Origin: JAWLHK01 sp041690355 [NCBI: bacterium]
GTDB taxonomy: Bacteria > J088 > JAWLBW01
Direction: 5' to 3'
DNA: 64,000 bases
NCBI GenBank assembly: GCA_041690355.1
Contig: JAWLHK010000019.1
Span: 20,123 to 84,122 of the forward strand
This document shows positions 8,318 through 18,300 of this stretch, piece after piece. The notes beneath the pieces were generated by a model, which was given only the letters and a program-made list of their open reading frames with translations, was not told where the DNA came from and did no database searches. Position 1 is the first letter of the stretch; the number at the start of each line of letters is the position of its first letter. The translations under genes and the position numbers were made by a program.

Positions 8318-10807
8318 TTAATGCGCGGCAGGCTCGTCGCGGTGGACCAATTCGAGAATTTCCGTGGGATGGAAGGGTTTCGATACGTAGCCGTCGAAGC
8401 CCTCGGCCATGAGGCGTTCGCGATCTCCCTTCATGGCATAGGCGGTCACCGCAAAGACCGGCGTCTCCCGATAGGCGTCCATGCGGCGCAGTCTGTGCAG
8501 AACCTCGACACCGTTTTGGCCCCGCAGGTCGATGTCCATGAACACCCGGTCGAAGTGCTCGTCGCGTGCCCGATCGAGCGCCTGGAGCGCGTCGTCGCAC
8601 CAGACCACCGAGCCCTCGCGGACTAGGATTTCCTGGAGCAGCCGGCCGCACCCAGGGTCGTCTTCAACGACGAGAATGTGGTGCTCATGCGCCGGACTCT
8701 CGCCCGACGGCGCCGCCGTGCGCGCCTCGGTGAGCACGCCGCGCAGGATGACGACCGCCCGGGTGCCCCTCCCTGCGATCGAGGCGACGTCGACGTCGCC
8801 CCCCTGTGCCCGGGCGAGCCGGCGCGCGACCGGAAGCCCCAGTCCAATGCCCTCATACGTGCGGGAAAGACCTTCTGACTCCTGCCGGTAATCCTCGAAG
8901 ACATTCGGAAGAAACGACGGGTGGATGCCGACGCCTGTGTCGGACACTTCGACGGCAACCAGCGGCTCCCGGGTCGAGCGATCGAACAGCATGCGGACAT
9001 GGACACAGATCTCGCCGCGATCGGTGAAGCGCACGGCGTTGTCGAGCAGGTTCTGCAGGATATGCTCCTCGGCGCGCACGTCGCTGTAGACCCAGTGGGC
9101 GTTCGCCGGATGGAAAAGCACCCTGACCCCTTTGCGCTCGGCGAGGGGACGCGTGCGCACCAGAACGCGCTCGATGGACTCGTTCGCATCATGCAGGGTC
9201 GGCTGCAGCTCGAAACGCCCCGACTCCAGGCGGGCCAGATCGATCATGTTGCTCAGGGTGGCCAAAAGGCGCGAGCCCGCCTCGAAAATGACCTGGCCGA
9301 AGCGAGCCGCGTCCTCGGGCACCATACCGCGCCCCAGGAGTTCGGCATACCCGAGGATTGTCGTGAGCGGGGTCCTGATTTCATGGCTCATGTTCGAGAG
9401 AATGGCCGTCTTGAGCCGGTTCGCCTCTTCGGCGCGGTCACGCGCCTCCCGCAGCTTGGCCTCGAGATCCTTCGCTTCCGTAATATCGTGCAGCGACCCG
9501 AGTACGCACGCCCCCCGCGCACCGTTTCCGGCCGTGCGCACCTGGCCGCGGGCAACATACCAGCGGATCGAGCCGTCGGGATGGACGATGCGGTGTTCGG
9601 ACACGAGCGCCTCGGTCCGGCTCGTCAGCGTCTCCCTGACCCGCATGCGATCGACCGGGTGTACGGCGGCCAGATACGAATCGAGGGTGGCGGGAAATGC
9701 CCCCAGGCCGCTTCCGAACAGGCGCTCGGCCGATTCAGACCAGATCATCGAACCGGTCTGCAGGTCGATCTCCCAGATGGCAGTATGTGCCGCCTCGAGT
9801 GCAAGGCGCAGCCAGCGTTCACGGGCCTGGACGCGCTGTTCGACCGCCCGGCGCTGCGAGACGTCCCGCGCGATGCCTTCAGCGGCGACGATGCGCCCAT
9901 GGTCGAAGATCGGCGCCACGTTCAGCTCCAGCCACAGATAGTCGCCGGCGCGGGTCTTCCAGCGCAGCTCATGGGGCCCCTCCCAATGCGAGAAACGATC
10001 GGAGAGCTGCCGCAGCAGACGTTTGCGGTCTTCGCGGTGCAGGAGCCGGATCACCAGCTCCGGATCGGCGTAGAAAGCTTCGGGATCATATCCGACCACC
10101 TGCTCTACGCTCCGGTTGATGAACGTCAGCCGGGGCTCGGGCGCGAGTTCGACGCGGAAGATGATGTCCTGTACGTTGTCGGCGAGCGTCTTGAGATTCG
10201 CCTCGAGAATACGCCGCTGTTTCTCCTGCGCCCGATGCGCCCGATACCAGCGCCGGAAGATGCTGCGCCGTACCGTGAATGCGACCCCCGAGATCAGGGC
10301 CGCCGTCGCAAGGCCGAAGGCATAGTGCATCCAGACGGGCTCGGGCACGCCGAGCCGGGACACGGCCCCGCCCCAGGCGACGGCGATGAGGACCACAGTG
10401 CCCGCCAGCCAGGGGAGGGAGGCGAAAAACAGGCCGGCGGCCGCCACAATCAGCATCAGGTTCGTGGTCTGGCGAACATCCCCGAGCAGAAGGAGGTGCA
10501 GCAGGGAATTCGCGAGCACGACGACGCCGACACCCATCGCCACCGGATTCGGGTGCGCCAACGGACGGCGACTGTGGAGCAAGACTGCCAGAGCGCCGAA
10601 CAATACGGCGGTCAGAAGGGCGGCCGCGGCCATGCGCAGGTCGTTCGGCGGTTCGATCAGACGCAGGTGGCCGACCGTAAACACGAGATAAAGAACCGCC
10701 AGCGCCGCCGACAGCGGTATCAGGGCGTCGCCGGTCGACGCGGCGAACGTCCGCCCGAAATCATCCGGTGCGGGCGCATCCCGTTCTCGAGTGTGGCGCA
10801 CGAGCAT
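8318..10807 (-). CDS. Membrane hybrid histidine kinase (PAS-PAS-HisKA-HATPase-REC)
   Basis: An 829-residue sensor kinase. The first 200 residues hold about six membrane helices with short loops. Two PAS domains follow, then HisKA with the phosphoacceptor in SHEIRTPLT (about His474). The ATPase domain has LLDNAVRFTD, VSDTGVGI and GIGLGLPVARR. A C-terminal receiver carries FMDIDL (about Asp758) and the conserved lysine in VSKPF. The open frame extends upstream to 10933, but the ATG at 10807 follows AGGG at good spacing (CAGGGAAAAATG) and gives a sensible N-terminus. No separate response regulator is adjacent, so phosphoryl flow probably continues through an unlinked HPt protein. The signal is unknown. 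The 190 bp upstream (10808-10997) show no clear promoter. Confidence 0.87.
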   Translation of the reverse strand: MLVRHTRERDAPAPDDFGRTFAASTGDALIPLSAALAVLYLVFTVGHLRLIEPPNDLRMAAAALLTAVLFGALAVLLHSRRPLAHPNPVAMGVGVVVLANSLLHLLLLGDVRQTTNLMLIVAAAGLFFASLPWLAGTVVLIAVAWGGAVSRLGVPEPVWMHYAFGLATAALISGVAFTVRRSIFRRWYRAHRAQEKQRRILEANLKTLADNVQDIIFRVELAPEPRLTFINRSVEQVVGYDPEAFYADPELVIRLLHREDRKRLLRQLSDRFSHWEGPHELRWKTRAGDYLWLELNVAPIFDHGRIVAAEGIARDVSQRRAVEQRVQARERWLRLALEAAHTAIWEIDLQTGSMIWSESAERLFGSGLGAFPATLDSYLAAVHPVDRMRVRETLTSRTEALVSEHRIVHPDGSIRWYVARGQVRTAGNGARGACVLGSLHDITEAKDLEAKLREARDRAEEANRLKTAILSNMSHEIRTPLTTILGYAELLGRGMVPEDAARFGQVIFEAGSRLLATLSNMIDLARLESGRFELQPTLHDANESIERVLVRTRPLAERKGVRVLFHPANAHWVYSDVRAEEHILQNLLDNAVRFTDRGEICVHVRMLFDRSTREPLVAVEVSDTGVGIHPSFLPNVFEDYRQESEGLSRTYEGIGLGLPVARRLARAQGGDVDVASIAGRGTRAVVILRGVLTEARTAAPSGESPAHEHHILVVEDDPGCGRLLQEILVREGSVVWCDDALQALDRARDEHFDRVFMDIDLRGQNGVEVLHRLRRMDAYRETPVFAVTAYAMKGDRERLMAEGFDGYVSKPFHPTEILELVHRDEPAAH

Positions 10808-10997
10808 TTTTCCCTGCGCACCATGTTTGCAGGACTCCGGACTGCCGACAAGCGACACCGCCTGGTAATAAGGCTGCGAAGAACAGAGACCGGGGGGTGC
10901 TGGGCAGGACGGCGCATGCCCGACGCTCGGCACCAGAAGCGCCGTCAGGCAGGGCCTGCATCCGGAACCCGCCCGGCCAGCCGGGCCCGGCCGCCGA

Positions 10998-11636
10998 CTA
11001 TCGCTCGGGATCTTCTGCGATGCGCGTGACGGTCATGCCCTTGCCTTCGACGGCGCGGGCGACGTAGGCGTCTGCGGTCGCCGTGAGGCCGCGGGCCCGG
11101 TCAAGGTACATGCGCACGCGGCGAGCCAGATCGGGGGGGGCCGCCGAAGGCTCGGCCCAGCGGTCGGAGGGAAACTGGCTGTCGAAGGCGGCCAGGGTCG
11201 CAGAAGACAGCAGGTGAAGCTGGGCGACGGAGTCGTAGACGCCGGCCAGGTAGCGGGCCGCGACGGCAAAGGCGCCGCGGTTCAGGGCGTCGTAGCGTTC
11301 GGCGATTCCGTCCCGTTCCCGGGCCAGCGCGGCCACGTCGCGGTGCATCTGCTCGCGCCACTGCGCCAGCGTCCAGGGTGCCACATGGGCGGCGGCCGTC
11401 GTGACTTCGAGCGGGGTTCCGGTCACGGCTTCGGCAAACAGTTCTTCTTCGCCCGACGAGGCGACGTCGAACTGCACCGGCCGGTTCGGCAGCTTCGGGA
11501 TGGGCCCCCTGAGAACGCTCGACTTCGCCGGCTTGGCCTTCGTCCTGCGCTTCGACTTTGCCTCGGCGGGCAGCACGGCCACGGCGAGCAGAAGCCCGAC
11601 CAGGCCGAGGATTGCCGCTGGACCGAAGCGCCGCAT
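10998..11636 (-). CDS. Exported protein of unknown function, last gene of the TPR/AgmX cluster
   Basis: A 212-residue protein with a signal peptide (RRFGPAAILGLVGLLLAVAV...AEA, cleavage near residue 27) and a basic stretch just after it. The mature part is mostly alpha-helical. A segment around residues 120-145 (AFAVAARYLAGVYDSVAQL) resembles, weakly, the helical module shared by the TPR lipoprotein at 22638-23840 and the large TPR protein at 15348-18902. The gene starts 6 bp after the AgmX/TonB-like gene and is surely co-transcribed with it. It is probably a periplasmic subunit of the same complex. I do not recognise a named family. Confidence 0.6.
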   Translation of the reverse strand: MRRFGPAAILGLVGLLLAVAVLPAEAKSKRRTKAKPAKSSVLRGPIPKLPNRPVQFDVASSGEEELFAEAVTGTPLEVTTAAAHVAPWTLAQWREQMHRDVAALARERDGIAERYDALNRGAFAVAARYLAGVYDSVAQLHLLSSATLAAFDSQFPSDRWAEPSAAPPDLARRVRMYLDRARGLTATADAYVARAVEGKGMTVTRIAEDPER

Positions 11637-11642
11637 GCCCGA

Positions 11643-13013
11643 TCAGCCGTTCGAGGTGAAGATGAACGGGTACTCGACGGTGACCTGGCCGCCCTTGGGC
11701 GCGGGGAACTTCCAGCGCCGGATCATGCGCAGCATGCACTGCTCGGCTTCGGCGTTGCCCAGGGTGGAGTTGAGCACCGAGTACGAAACGACATCGCCCG
11801 TCTCACCGATGGTGAAGGCGACGAGCACCTTGCCCGACAGCTTGGGATTGTTCTTGAGTTCCTTCTCGTAGCAGTACTTGATGCCCGAGAGTTTGCTCTT
11901 CACGACCGCCGCGATGGCGGCGCTGTCGAGCGCGCCGCTGGCGGTGATTTCGCCGGTGGCGATGTCAGACTGCACCTGCGTGGCCTGTTTCTTGCCCAGA
12001 TCGGCGCCGCGCCCGGGTCCGCCGGTGTTGATGGCCCCGATGTCGGCGGTGCCGTACGAGTCGCCGCCGCGGGTGCCGCCGAGCTTCAGATCGGACCCGG
12101 TCTTGGCCACGCCGAGGCCGCTCCCCTTCATGCTGTCGAGTGCCTTGTCGAGGTCACTGTTGAGCCCGCCTTCACTCAGCACGTCGCGCAGGGCGCCGTT
12201 GCTCCCCTTCGAGCCGATGATGGCGAGCAGGCCGGTCTTCTTGACCTTCTCCTTGATCTCGGCCTTACGCTCGGAGTCGCTCTTCGCCCCTTCGGCGGGC
12301 GCATTCTCGGCGGGTGCGGCCTCCTGGACGGGCGCTTCTTCCTTGGGCGCCTCAGAGCGCTTCGCGGGGGCCTGTTCGACCGGCTTGGGTTCTTCTTCGA
12401 CCGGGGCGATGAACTTGGCGAACCGCTCGGGAATCTCGGCCGTCTGGAACGGATCGTTCACGATGACCCGCGTCGAGAAGAAGATCATGATCAGCAGGTG
12501 CACGAGCAGGCTGACCACGGCGACCTTCATGAAGGTCGAAAAACGCGTTTCGGAGAAAATGCGGTACGCGGCGAGCAGGTCGCCGGCGAGGACGCCGCCG
12601 CCGGCGGCTCCGGCCGGAACGGCGCGGGGCGCGGCAGCCTGCGGAGCCGCGACCGGCGCGGCCACGGCGGCCTCACCGATGTGGAGAGACCAGCCGCCCA
12701 GGCTTACCTCGGCGCTCGCCCCCTGCGGCAGACGCATCGTTTCCATACCCTCGGCGGCCACCGTGAACCCCTTCGCCTTCAACTCGGCGAGGGTCGCGAC
12801 GGTGTTCCCCTTCGAAAGCTTCAGATCCATGCCCGGCGCCAGGCGAAGCACGACGGCCCCCCCCTGGAGCGCGACCAGAGCGTGCCCCTGCGGAAACGGC
12901 GATCCGGCCGGTGCAAGATCGCCCCCGATGCGCAGCGCCGATCCTTCTTCGAGCGCAGCCTGAACGGTCTTGACGAGCTTGCCGGACTGCTTAAGGGTGA
13001 CCTGAATCTTCAT
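11643..13013 (-). CDS. AgmX/PglI C-terminal (TonB-like) inner-membrane protein, GltG-like
   Basis: A 456-residue single-pass protein. Residues 1-115 look like a degenerate FHA-type beta domain (MKIQVTLKQSGKLV...ALRIGGD). A membrane helix lies at about 162-180, followed by a charged Pro/Ala/Glu-rich periplasmic linker. The C-terminal 100 residues are a TonB-like domain of the AgmX/PglI type, with KYCYEKELKNNPKLSGK, a second conserved Cys and IRRWKFPAPKGGQV. In Myxococcus, proteins of this build (GltG, GltJ) couple an inner-membrane proton-driven motor to periplasmic and outer-membrane TPR partners. No TolQ/TolR-type motor gene is nearby, so the motor would have to be encoded elsewhere. The domain call is strong, the Glt-type role inferred. 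Confidence 0.78.
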   Translation of the reverse strand: MKIQVTLKQSGKLVKTVQAALEEGSALRIGGDLAPAGSPFPQGHALVALQGGAVVLRLAPGMDLKLSKGNTVATLAELKAKGFTVAAEGMETMRLPQGASAEVSLGGWSLHIGEAAVAAPVAAPQAAAPRAVPAGAAGGGVLAGDLLAAYRIFSETRFSTFMKVAVVSLLVHLLIMIFFSTRVIVNDPFQTAEIPERFAKFIAPVEEEPKPVEQAPAKRSEAPKEEAPVQEAAPAENAPAEGAKSDSERKAEIKEKVKKTGLLAIIGSKGSNGALRDVLSEGGLNSDLDKALDSMKGSGLGVAKTGSDLKLGGTRGGDSYGTADIGAINTGGPGRGADLGKKQATQVQSDIATGEITASGALDSAAIAAVVKSKLSGIKYCYEKELKNNPKLSGKVLVAFTIGETGDVVSYSVLNSTLGNAEAEQCMLRMIRRWKFPAPKGGQVTVEYPFIFTSNG

Positions 13014-13034
13014 GGATGCCTCAACTTCACGGAA

Positions 13035-13301
13035 TCACGGGCGCGGGTCGAACAGGTCGTCGGCGAGCGACTCGGCAATGCGCGGCGTCACGGCCGGCGC
13101 CTTGCCCTTGAGGTTGTCGCTCAACGAGATCTGATTCGAGCGCTGAATAATATAACTCGCCTGGGGTTTCTGCAGCTCACCTTCGACGGTAAGCGTGTCC
13201 ATCTTGATGGCGCCCCGTCGGGAGGCCTGTTGAGCCTCGACCGGCGCGGCGAATGCGAGGGCCGTTGCGGCGGCCGCCAGCCATGGTAGCGTCTTCCCCA
13301 T
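13035..13301 (-). CDS. Small periplasmic protein of the TPR/AgmX cluster
   Basis: An 88-residue product starting at ATG 13301 (a GTG lies one codon earlier). Residues 1-24 are a signal peptide (LPWLAAAATALAFAAPVEAQ). The mature 64 residues contain VEGELQKPQASYIIQRSN, which is likely a short binding motif; I recall similar small proteins next to AgmX/TonB-like genes, but cannot verify this here. The protein sits directly upstream of the TonB-like gene in transcription order (21-bp gap). It may be a periplasmic partner of the TonB-like domain. No enzymatic motif is present. Confidence 0.6.
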   Translation of the reverse strand: MGKTLPWLAAAATALAFAAPVEAQQASRRGAIKMDTLTVEGELQKPQASYIIQRSNQISLSDNLKGKAPAVTPRIAESLADDLFDPRP

Positions 13302-13313
13302 CACAGCCTGATC

Positions 13314-13341
13314 ATCTTAGCATATTCTCTTGCCCGTTCAA
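13314..13341 (-). promoter_or_regulatory. Possible internal promoter
   Basis: TTGAAC (13341-13336), a 16-bp spacer and TAAGAT (13319-13314) lie in the 53-bp gap before the 88-codon gene. Both hexamers match the consensus at only four positions, so this may be chance. Confidence 0.25.
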
Positions 13342-13354
13342 GGGCTTAGGCCGT

Positions 13355-15358
13355 TTACGGGGCACGGGATTCTCCCCCCGGCGAGGTGCCGTCCTGCGAC
13401 GGAACCGGCGACGGGTCCTGCGCTGCGTCTCCGGCTTCGGGCGACGCCCCTTCGGTCGTCTGCGGAGCTGTCTCGTCGAGGGGCGGTAAGTCGTCGGCCG
13501 GATCCAGCGCCTCGACCGCCTGCGCGGCCGGTGCTTCTGACGGCTCGTCCGCATGCGCCGGTTCGGTCGGCTCGGGCGTCGAAGCCGTGGACGGGGCTTC
13601 AGCCGGCGGCGCGGCTGCCTCGTCAAGCGTCGGCAGGTCGTCAGCCGGATCGACTGTGGCGGCGGGTGGGGCCGGTTCTGCGTCGCCCGGCGCCGGATTC
13701 GAGGGCGCTTCGGCCGGATCGAGCGCTTCGCCCCGGGCCGGAGCCTCATCTCCGATCTCGACCGCTTCGACCGGTTTCGCCTGCCCTCCCTCGACCGCCT
13801 CGACCGGCTGAGCCGAGGGGGGCGCATCCTGTACCGCCTGCGATGGTGCGTCGTCGGCCGCCGGCGCGGGCTGAACCGGGGACGCGGGCAGAGCGGCCTC
13901 GCTCGAAGGCGCGGACGCCGCGGGTTCGGCGGACCCACCGGGCGCCGGGGCGGTTTCCGCGGGATCCGCTGCGGTTTCTGCGGACTCCGGGGCGACCGCC
14001 ACCGGACCCGTGACCGGGTCTGCAGCCTGATCGACCGGCAGACCGGCCGTCGCCCCGGTTCCGTCGGTGGCCGGCTGCGAAGCCTGGGCCTCGGACTGCG
14101 ACGCTCCGGTCACCGCCAGGGGAGCGTCAGCCGCTTCGGTCGCGGCGCGTGCGGCCATCTCGGCCTGCAGGCGCCGCTGCTCTTCGGCGAGCCGCCGCGC
14201 CTCTTCTTCGGCCTGGCGACGGCGTTCCTCTTCTTCTTTCCGCTTCTGCTCGGCCAGGGCCGCTTCGCGCTCGAGGCGCCGCTTGCGTTCCTGCTCGAGC
14301 CGCTCGAGCTCCGACTGCAGGCGCGCAATCCGCTCGTTCACTTCGGCCGTCAGCTCCGCCGGAAAATCCGGGCGATCGCGCAGCGCCTCCCAGGCCGGAA
14401 CCGCCTCGGTCGGATTCCCCGCGTAATCGTCGTAGAGAACGGCCAGGTTGAAACGGGCGTCGAGCAGTCCGTCGTTGATTTCGACCGCCTTCTCGTAACT
14501 TTCGACCGCTTCGGTATAGCGCCCCAGTTTGCGCAGGGCGACACCACGGTTGACGTAGGCCTGCGCGTAATTGACGTTCGCCTCAACGGCTTTGTCGAGG
14601 TACTCGAGCGCCTTGTCGGGCTCATCCTTGCGCAGGGCGACGAGACCAAGGCCGTTCCACGCCGAGTCGTTCTTCGTATCGATGCTGACGGCCTGGTGAA
14701 ACTCACGCTCGGCCACGAGCACCCGATCGAGCTTGTAGTAAACCTGCCCCAGCGAGCTGCGCAACACCGGGTCGGTCGGGTTGTCCTTGAGCAGCTCGTT
14801 CAGAACCTGCAGGGCCATGTCGTAATGGCCGCGGTCATAGTAAATGAGTCCGACGTTGAGCTTGGCGCCGTAGATCACGCCGTACTTGCGCGTAAGCTTG
14901 ATGCTCTCCTTCAACGATTCGTCGAGGCGCCCGGTCAGGCGGTAGAGCGCCGCCAGATTCGTGCGCGCCCGCGGGTCGTCGACGTTCGTCGCGAACAGCT
15001 CCTCGAGCACCCGGATCGCTTCCGCATAGTTCCCCCGCGCCCGGTAGAGGTCGGCGAGGTTGACGGCGGCCGGGATGTGGGTCGGTTGAATAACGATGGC
15101 CTGCCGGTAGCTCTCCTCGGCATCCGCCAGACGGCCCGTATCCGCGTACATCAGCGCGAGCTCATAGTGCACATCCGCATTTTCGGCCTGTGTCTTCGCC
15201 AGCTGTTCGTAGTACGCCAGGGTGCCGGGGGCGGACGCGAGAGCCTGTTGCCCGGCGTGCTCGACGCGGGACCCCTGCGAACCGGCGCAGGCCGACACGG
15301 CGAGAATGGCCGCGGTCACCGCCCAGCGGCGGATTGCGATGGAATGCTCAGTTCGCAA
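13355..15358 (-). CDS. TPR lipoprotein with coiled coil and acidic Pro/Ala tail (GltE/AglT-like)
   Basis: A 667-residue predicted outer-membrane lipoprotein. I choose the TTG at 15358: GGGAG lies 7-8 nt upstream and it gives a clean lipoprotein signal with lipobox VSAC (Cys24). Residues 45-340 hold about eight TPR units (for example DVHYELALMYADTGRLADA). Residues 350-425 form a highly charged coiled coil (ERLEQERKRRLEREAAL and onward). The last 240 residues are Pro/Ala/Glu/Asp-rich and repeat a PADDLPxLDE motif. Myxococcus GltE (AglT) is also a TPR lipoprotein of such a complex, but lacks, as far as I recall, this long tail. The start overlaps the stop of the preceding gene by 11 nt. Confidence 0.78.
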   Translation of the reverse strand: MRTEHSIAIRRWAVTAAILAVSACAGSQGSRVEHAGQQALASAPGTLAYYEQLAKTQAENADVHYELALMYADTGRLADAEESYRQAIVIQPTHIPAAVNLADLYRARGNYAEAIRVLEELFATNVDDPRARTNLAALYRLTGRLDESLKESIKLTRKYGVIYGAKLNVGLIYYDRGHYDMALQVLNELLKDNPTDPVLRSSLGQVYYKLDRVLVAEREFHQAVSIDTKNDSAWNGLGLVALRKDEPDKALEYLDKAVEANVNYAQAYVNRGVALRKLGRYTEAVESYEKAVEINDGLLDARFNLAVLYDDYAGNPTEAVPAWEALRDRPDFPAELTAEVNERIARLQSELERLEQERKRRLEREAALAEQKRKEEEERRRQAEEEARRLAEEQRRLQAEMAARAATEAADAPLAVTGASQSEAQASQPATDGTGATAGLPVDQAADPVTGPVAVAPESAETAADPAETAPAPGGSAEPAASAPSSEAALPASPVQPAPAADDAPSQAVQDAPPSAQPVEAVEGGQAKPVEAVEIGDEAPARGEALDPAEAPSNPAPGDAEPAPPAATVDPADDLPTLDEAAAPPAEAPSTASTPEPTEPAHADEPSEAPAAQAVEALDPADDLPPLDETAPQTTEGASPEAGDAAQDPSPVPSQDGTSPGGESRAP

Positions 15359-18300
15359 GGCGCAGCTCCCGGGGGGCCTCGATGACCAACCCTTCACCCG
15401 ACAGCAGCAGCGTCGACCGCGTGCCGCCCTTGAGAATACTTCGCTGAGCCCGCGTCAGCTCGATCTTCTTCTCCTTGCCTTCCTCGACGCCGGTCTGGTC
15501 GGCGTACAGCACCTTGCCGTCACGGATCTCATACCCGGCGGCCCGGTCGGTCGTCGGTCCGAAGCGATAGAAGAACTCGTTCTGGCCCAGCACGGTGCGC
15601 TCGTTCGCGCGCGCCCGCTCGAGGTTCGGGTTCAGCTTGCGCAGGCGGGTGCGCGTCAGCTCGGTCCACTCGTTCTCGATGCCGTTCTTGAGCGAGGTGT
15701 CGAGCTGGCGCTGAAATGCCTGCAACGCCTTGTCTTCGATGGGGAAGGCCTGATCCTGCAGCTCGAGCTGATAGATCTCGGCCTCTTCTTCGCTCAGCTC
15801 GGGGGGCACCGGCGCCGTGAAGAGCGTGTCAGCGAAATTCTGATACGCCTCGCCGATGAGGTACAGGGCCGCGCTCGCCCACTCGGGATCCCCGAACATG
15901 ACGACCTCGGTCATGACGCCGACGATTTTCTGCAGTTCGGCGGCCTTCTGCTCCAGCTGCTTGGCCATGCGCGACGCCGGGAGCGTCAGCTTCATCGCGG
16001 CGTACTCATCGAAGCGTTCCTGAGCCGCGAGAAACGCGCCGTGCGCGCCGTAGCCCGGCGGGGCGATCTTACCCCCCGCCGTCCACGCCTTGTAGACGTT
16101 CGTGGTCTCGACGAGAAGTTCACGCGAACGCTCGGCGTTGCCGAGCTTCTCTTCGCACATCGCCCATTTGTACCAGGCCTCGACGAGCAGCTCCTTGGGC
16201 TCGTGCTTGCCGCGGATGTAATTCTCATATACCAGCGCCGCGTTGGCCCAGTCTTCGTTCTTGTAGTAGGCGTCGGCGGCGAAAAAGAGCACCTGTGCCA
16301 GATCGGTGCGCTTGGGATACCGGTTCACGTACTCGAGGTACACCGATGCGGCGCGATCCAGGTCGCCCATCTTTTCGAGCAGCAGCGCCGAGTTGTAGAC
16401 CGCGTCGGGGCCTTCTTTCTCGTTGGGGAACTCGCGGGCCAGCTTGAGGTAGTAACGGACGGCGCCCAGATAATTCAGCACCCGTTCATTGTTCCGCGCG
16501 AGCAGAAAGACGGCCTTGGGAATGAACTCGCTGGTCGGATACGCTGCCAGGAGACGCTCGAAAACGGCGATGGACTCGTAGTAGCGGGCTTCCTTCTCGA
16601 GATTGAGGCCGGCATTGAAGAGCGCGTCGTCGGCGAACTCCGACGTGGGGAACCGGCCGACCATGTCCTGATAGATGACGGCCGCGCGGCGCCGGTTGCC
16701 TTTCTGCTCTTCGCTCTGCGCATCCTTGAAAATGGAGGCCGACAGAATGCCGCCGAGGTACTGGGCGACCTCGTCGCGGCGGCCCAGGCTCGACTCGAGC
16801 ACCTCGTAGGCATACTGGTTGAGCGCGTTGAAGTTGCGCTCCAGCGTAAAGGTGATGACCACGTTCTTCAGGGCGTCGAAGACCAGGTCGTGCGTCGGCC
16901 AGGTGTCGATGAAGGTCAGAAAGACGGCGCGCGCGTCTCCGTAGCGTCCATACCGCAGCAGAATCTGGCCGTTGTTGTAGACCAGCGTCGCGTTGCGCTC
17001 GCTCTGGGGAAAAAGGTCCATGTAATAGCGCGCCGCCTCGAGCAGCTTCTGCGCCTCCTGCGGAAACTGCGGCAGCGCCCCCAGCTGCGCCTGCTCCGTC
17101 GCATCGGTCACCGGCTCGCCCCCCCGCTTGACCATCGCTTCGAAGTAGCCCAGCGCCTTGCGGCCGGTGAAGCCCGTCTCGTACTCTGCCAGCCAGTTGC
17201 GATACGAGAGCACCATGTTCCAGGCGGCGTCGGCGAAGAACTTGTTGTTCGGCGTGACGAGGTCCTGCGTGACGCCGCGATAGCGCTCGCCCGCCTCGGC
17301 CCACTGGCGCTTGGCGAAGAGGATTTCAGCCAGGAGAAACCCGACCTCGGCCCCCCGCTTGCTTTCGGGGAACCAGCGCAGGAAGTCTGCGTAGCTGTCG
17401 GCGGCCGTCTGGTAGTAGCGGGCGGCGCGCACCTCGTTCGGCTCGACGTCGCCGGCCGTATCGAGATCCTTGCGGCCCTCGCGCTTCTTTGCGTCCGCCT
17501 TCTTGTCGTCGGGTTTCTTCTCGTCCCCCTTCGGCTCGGGAACGGGAACGAAACTGTCGCTCTCGTCGCCGCTCAGCTTGAGCGCCCGGGCGTGCCAGAA
17601 CTTGGCGTATTCGTACTGGAGGTTCTCGGTCAGCTCACGCGTGCGGCCGGCGAGCGCCGGATCGGCGGCCGGCGCCGTCGACGTTCCCGCATAATGGCGA
17701 AACCAGGTTGAAGCGGGCCCGTACTCGCGCACGAGCCGGCTGCGGATGGCGAAGGCCGACTCCAGATCGGAGAGCCGCTGATAGGTCTCCATGACCTTGA
17801 CCAGCAGCTCGGGGTTGCCCGTATGCAGCGGAAACAGCTCGGTCACGCGCAGATAGGCCTCGATCCCTTCGAGATAGCGTGTCTGATCGAAAAGAACGTC
17901 GGCGTACCCGAGATAAAGGTCGATGGCGTACCGGCGCTCGCCGATGCGCTGCATGAAGGCCTCGAGGGCTGCAAGCCCCCCTTCGTCGCTGAAGCTGATG
18001 CCGATGTACTTGAGCGCTTCGCGGCGCATGGCGCTCTCGCCGGTGCGCCGCCGGTCGGCGTCATCGATGACCGCGATGAAGTACCGGTTGGCCTGCTCCA
18101 GCTCGCCGAGCCGGTAGTGGGTCCACCCCATCTTGTAGAGCGCCTTGTCGTACAGCGAGGGGTCCTTCAACTTGAGCGTCTCGTTGTACGCTGCAAGCGC
18201 GGTCCGGTACTCGCCCACCTCGAACCAGAACTCACCCATGCGGAAGTGGACTTCGGCGGCGAACTTGGAGTCGGGACGGATGCGCAGCAGGCGCTGGAAG

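Noticed and set aside
10808-10997. Promoter for the hybrid histidine kinase in the 190-bp spacer
   Set aside because: Only weak matches (TTGTCG-17-AAACAT) are seen; not enough to report.
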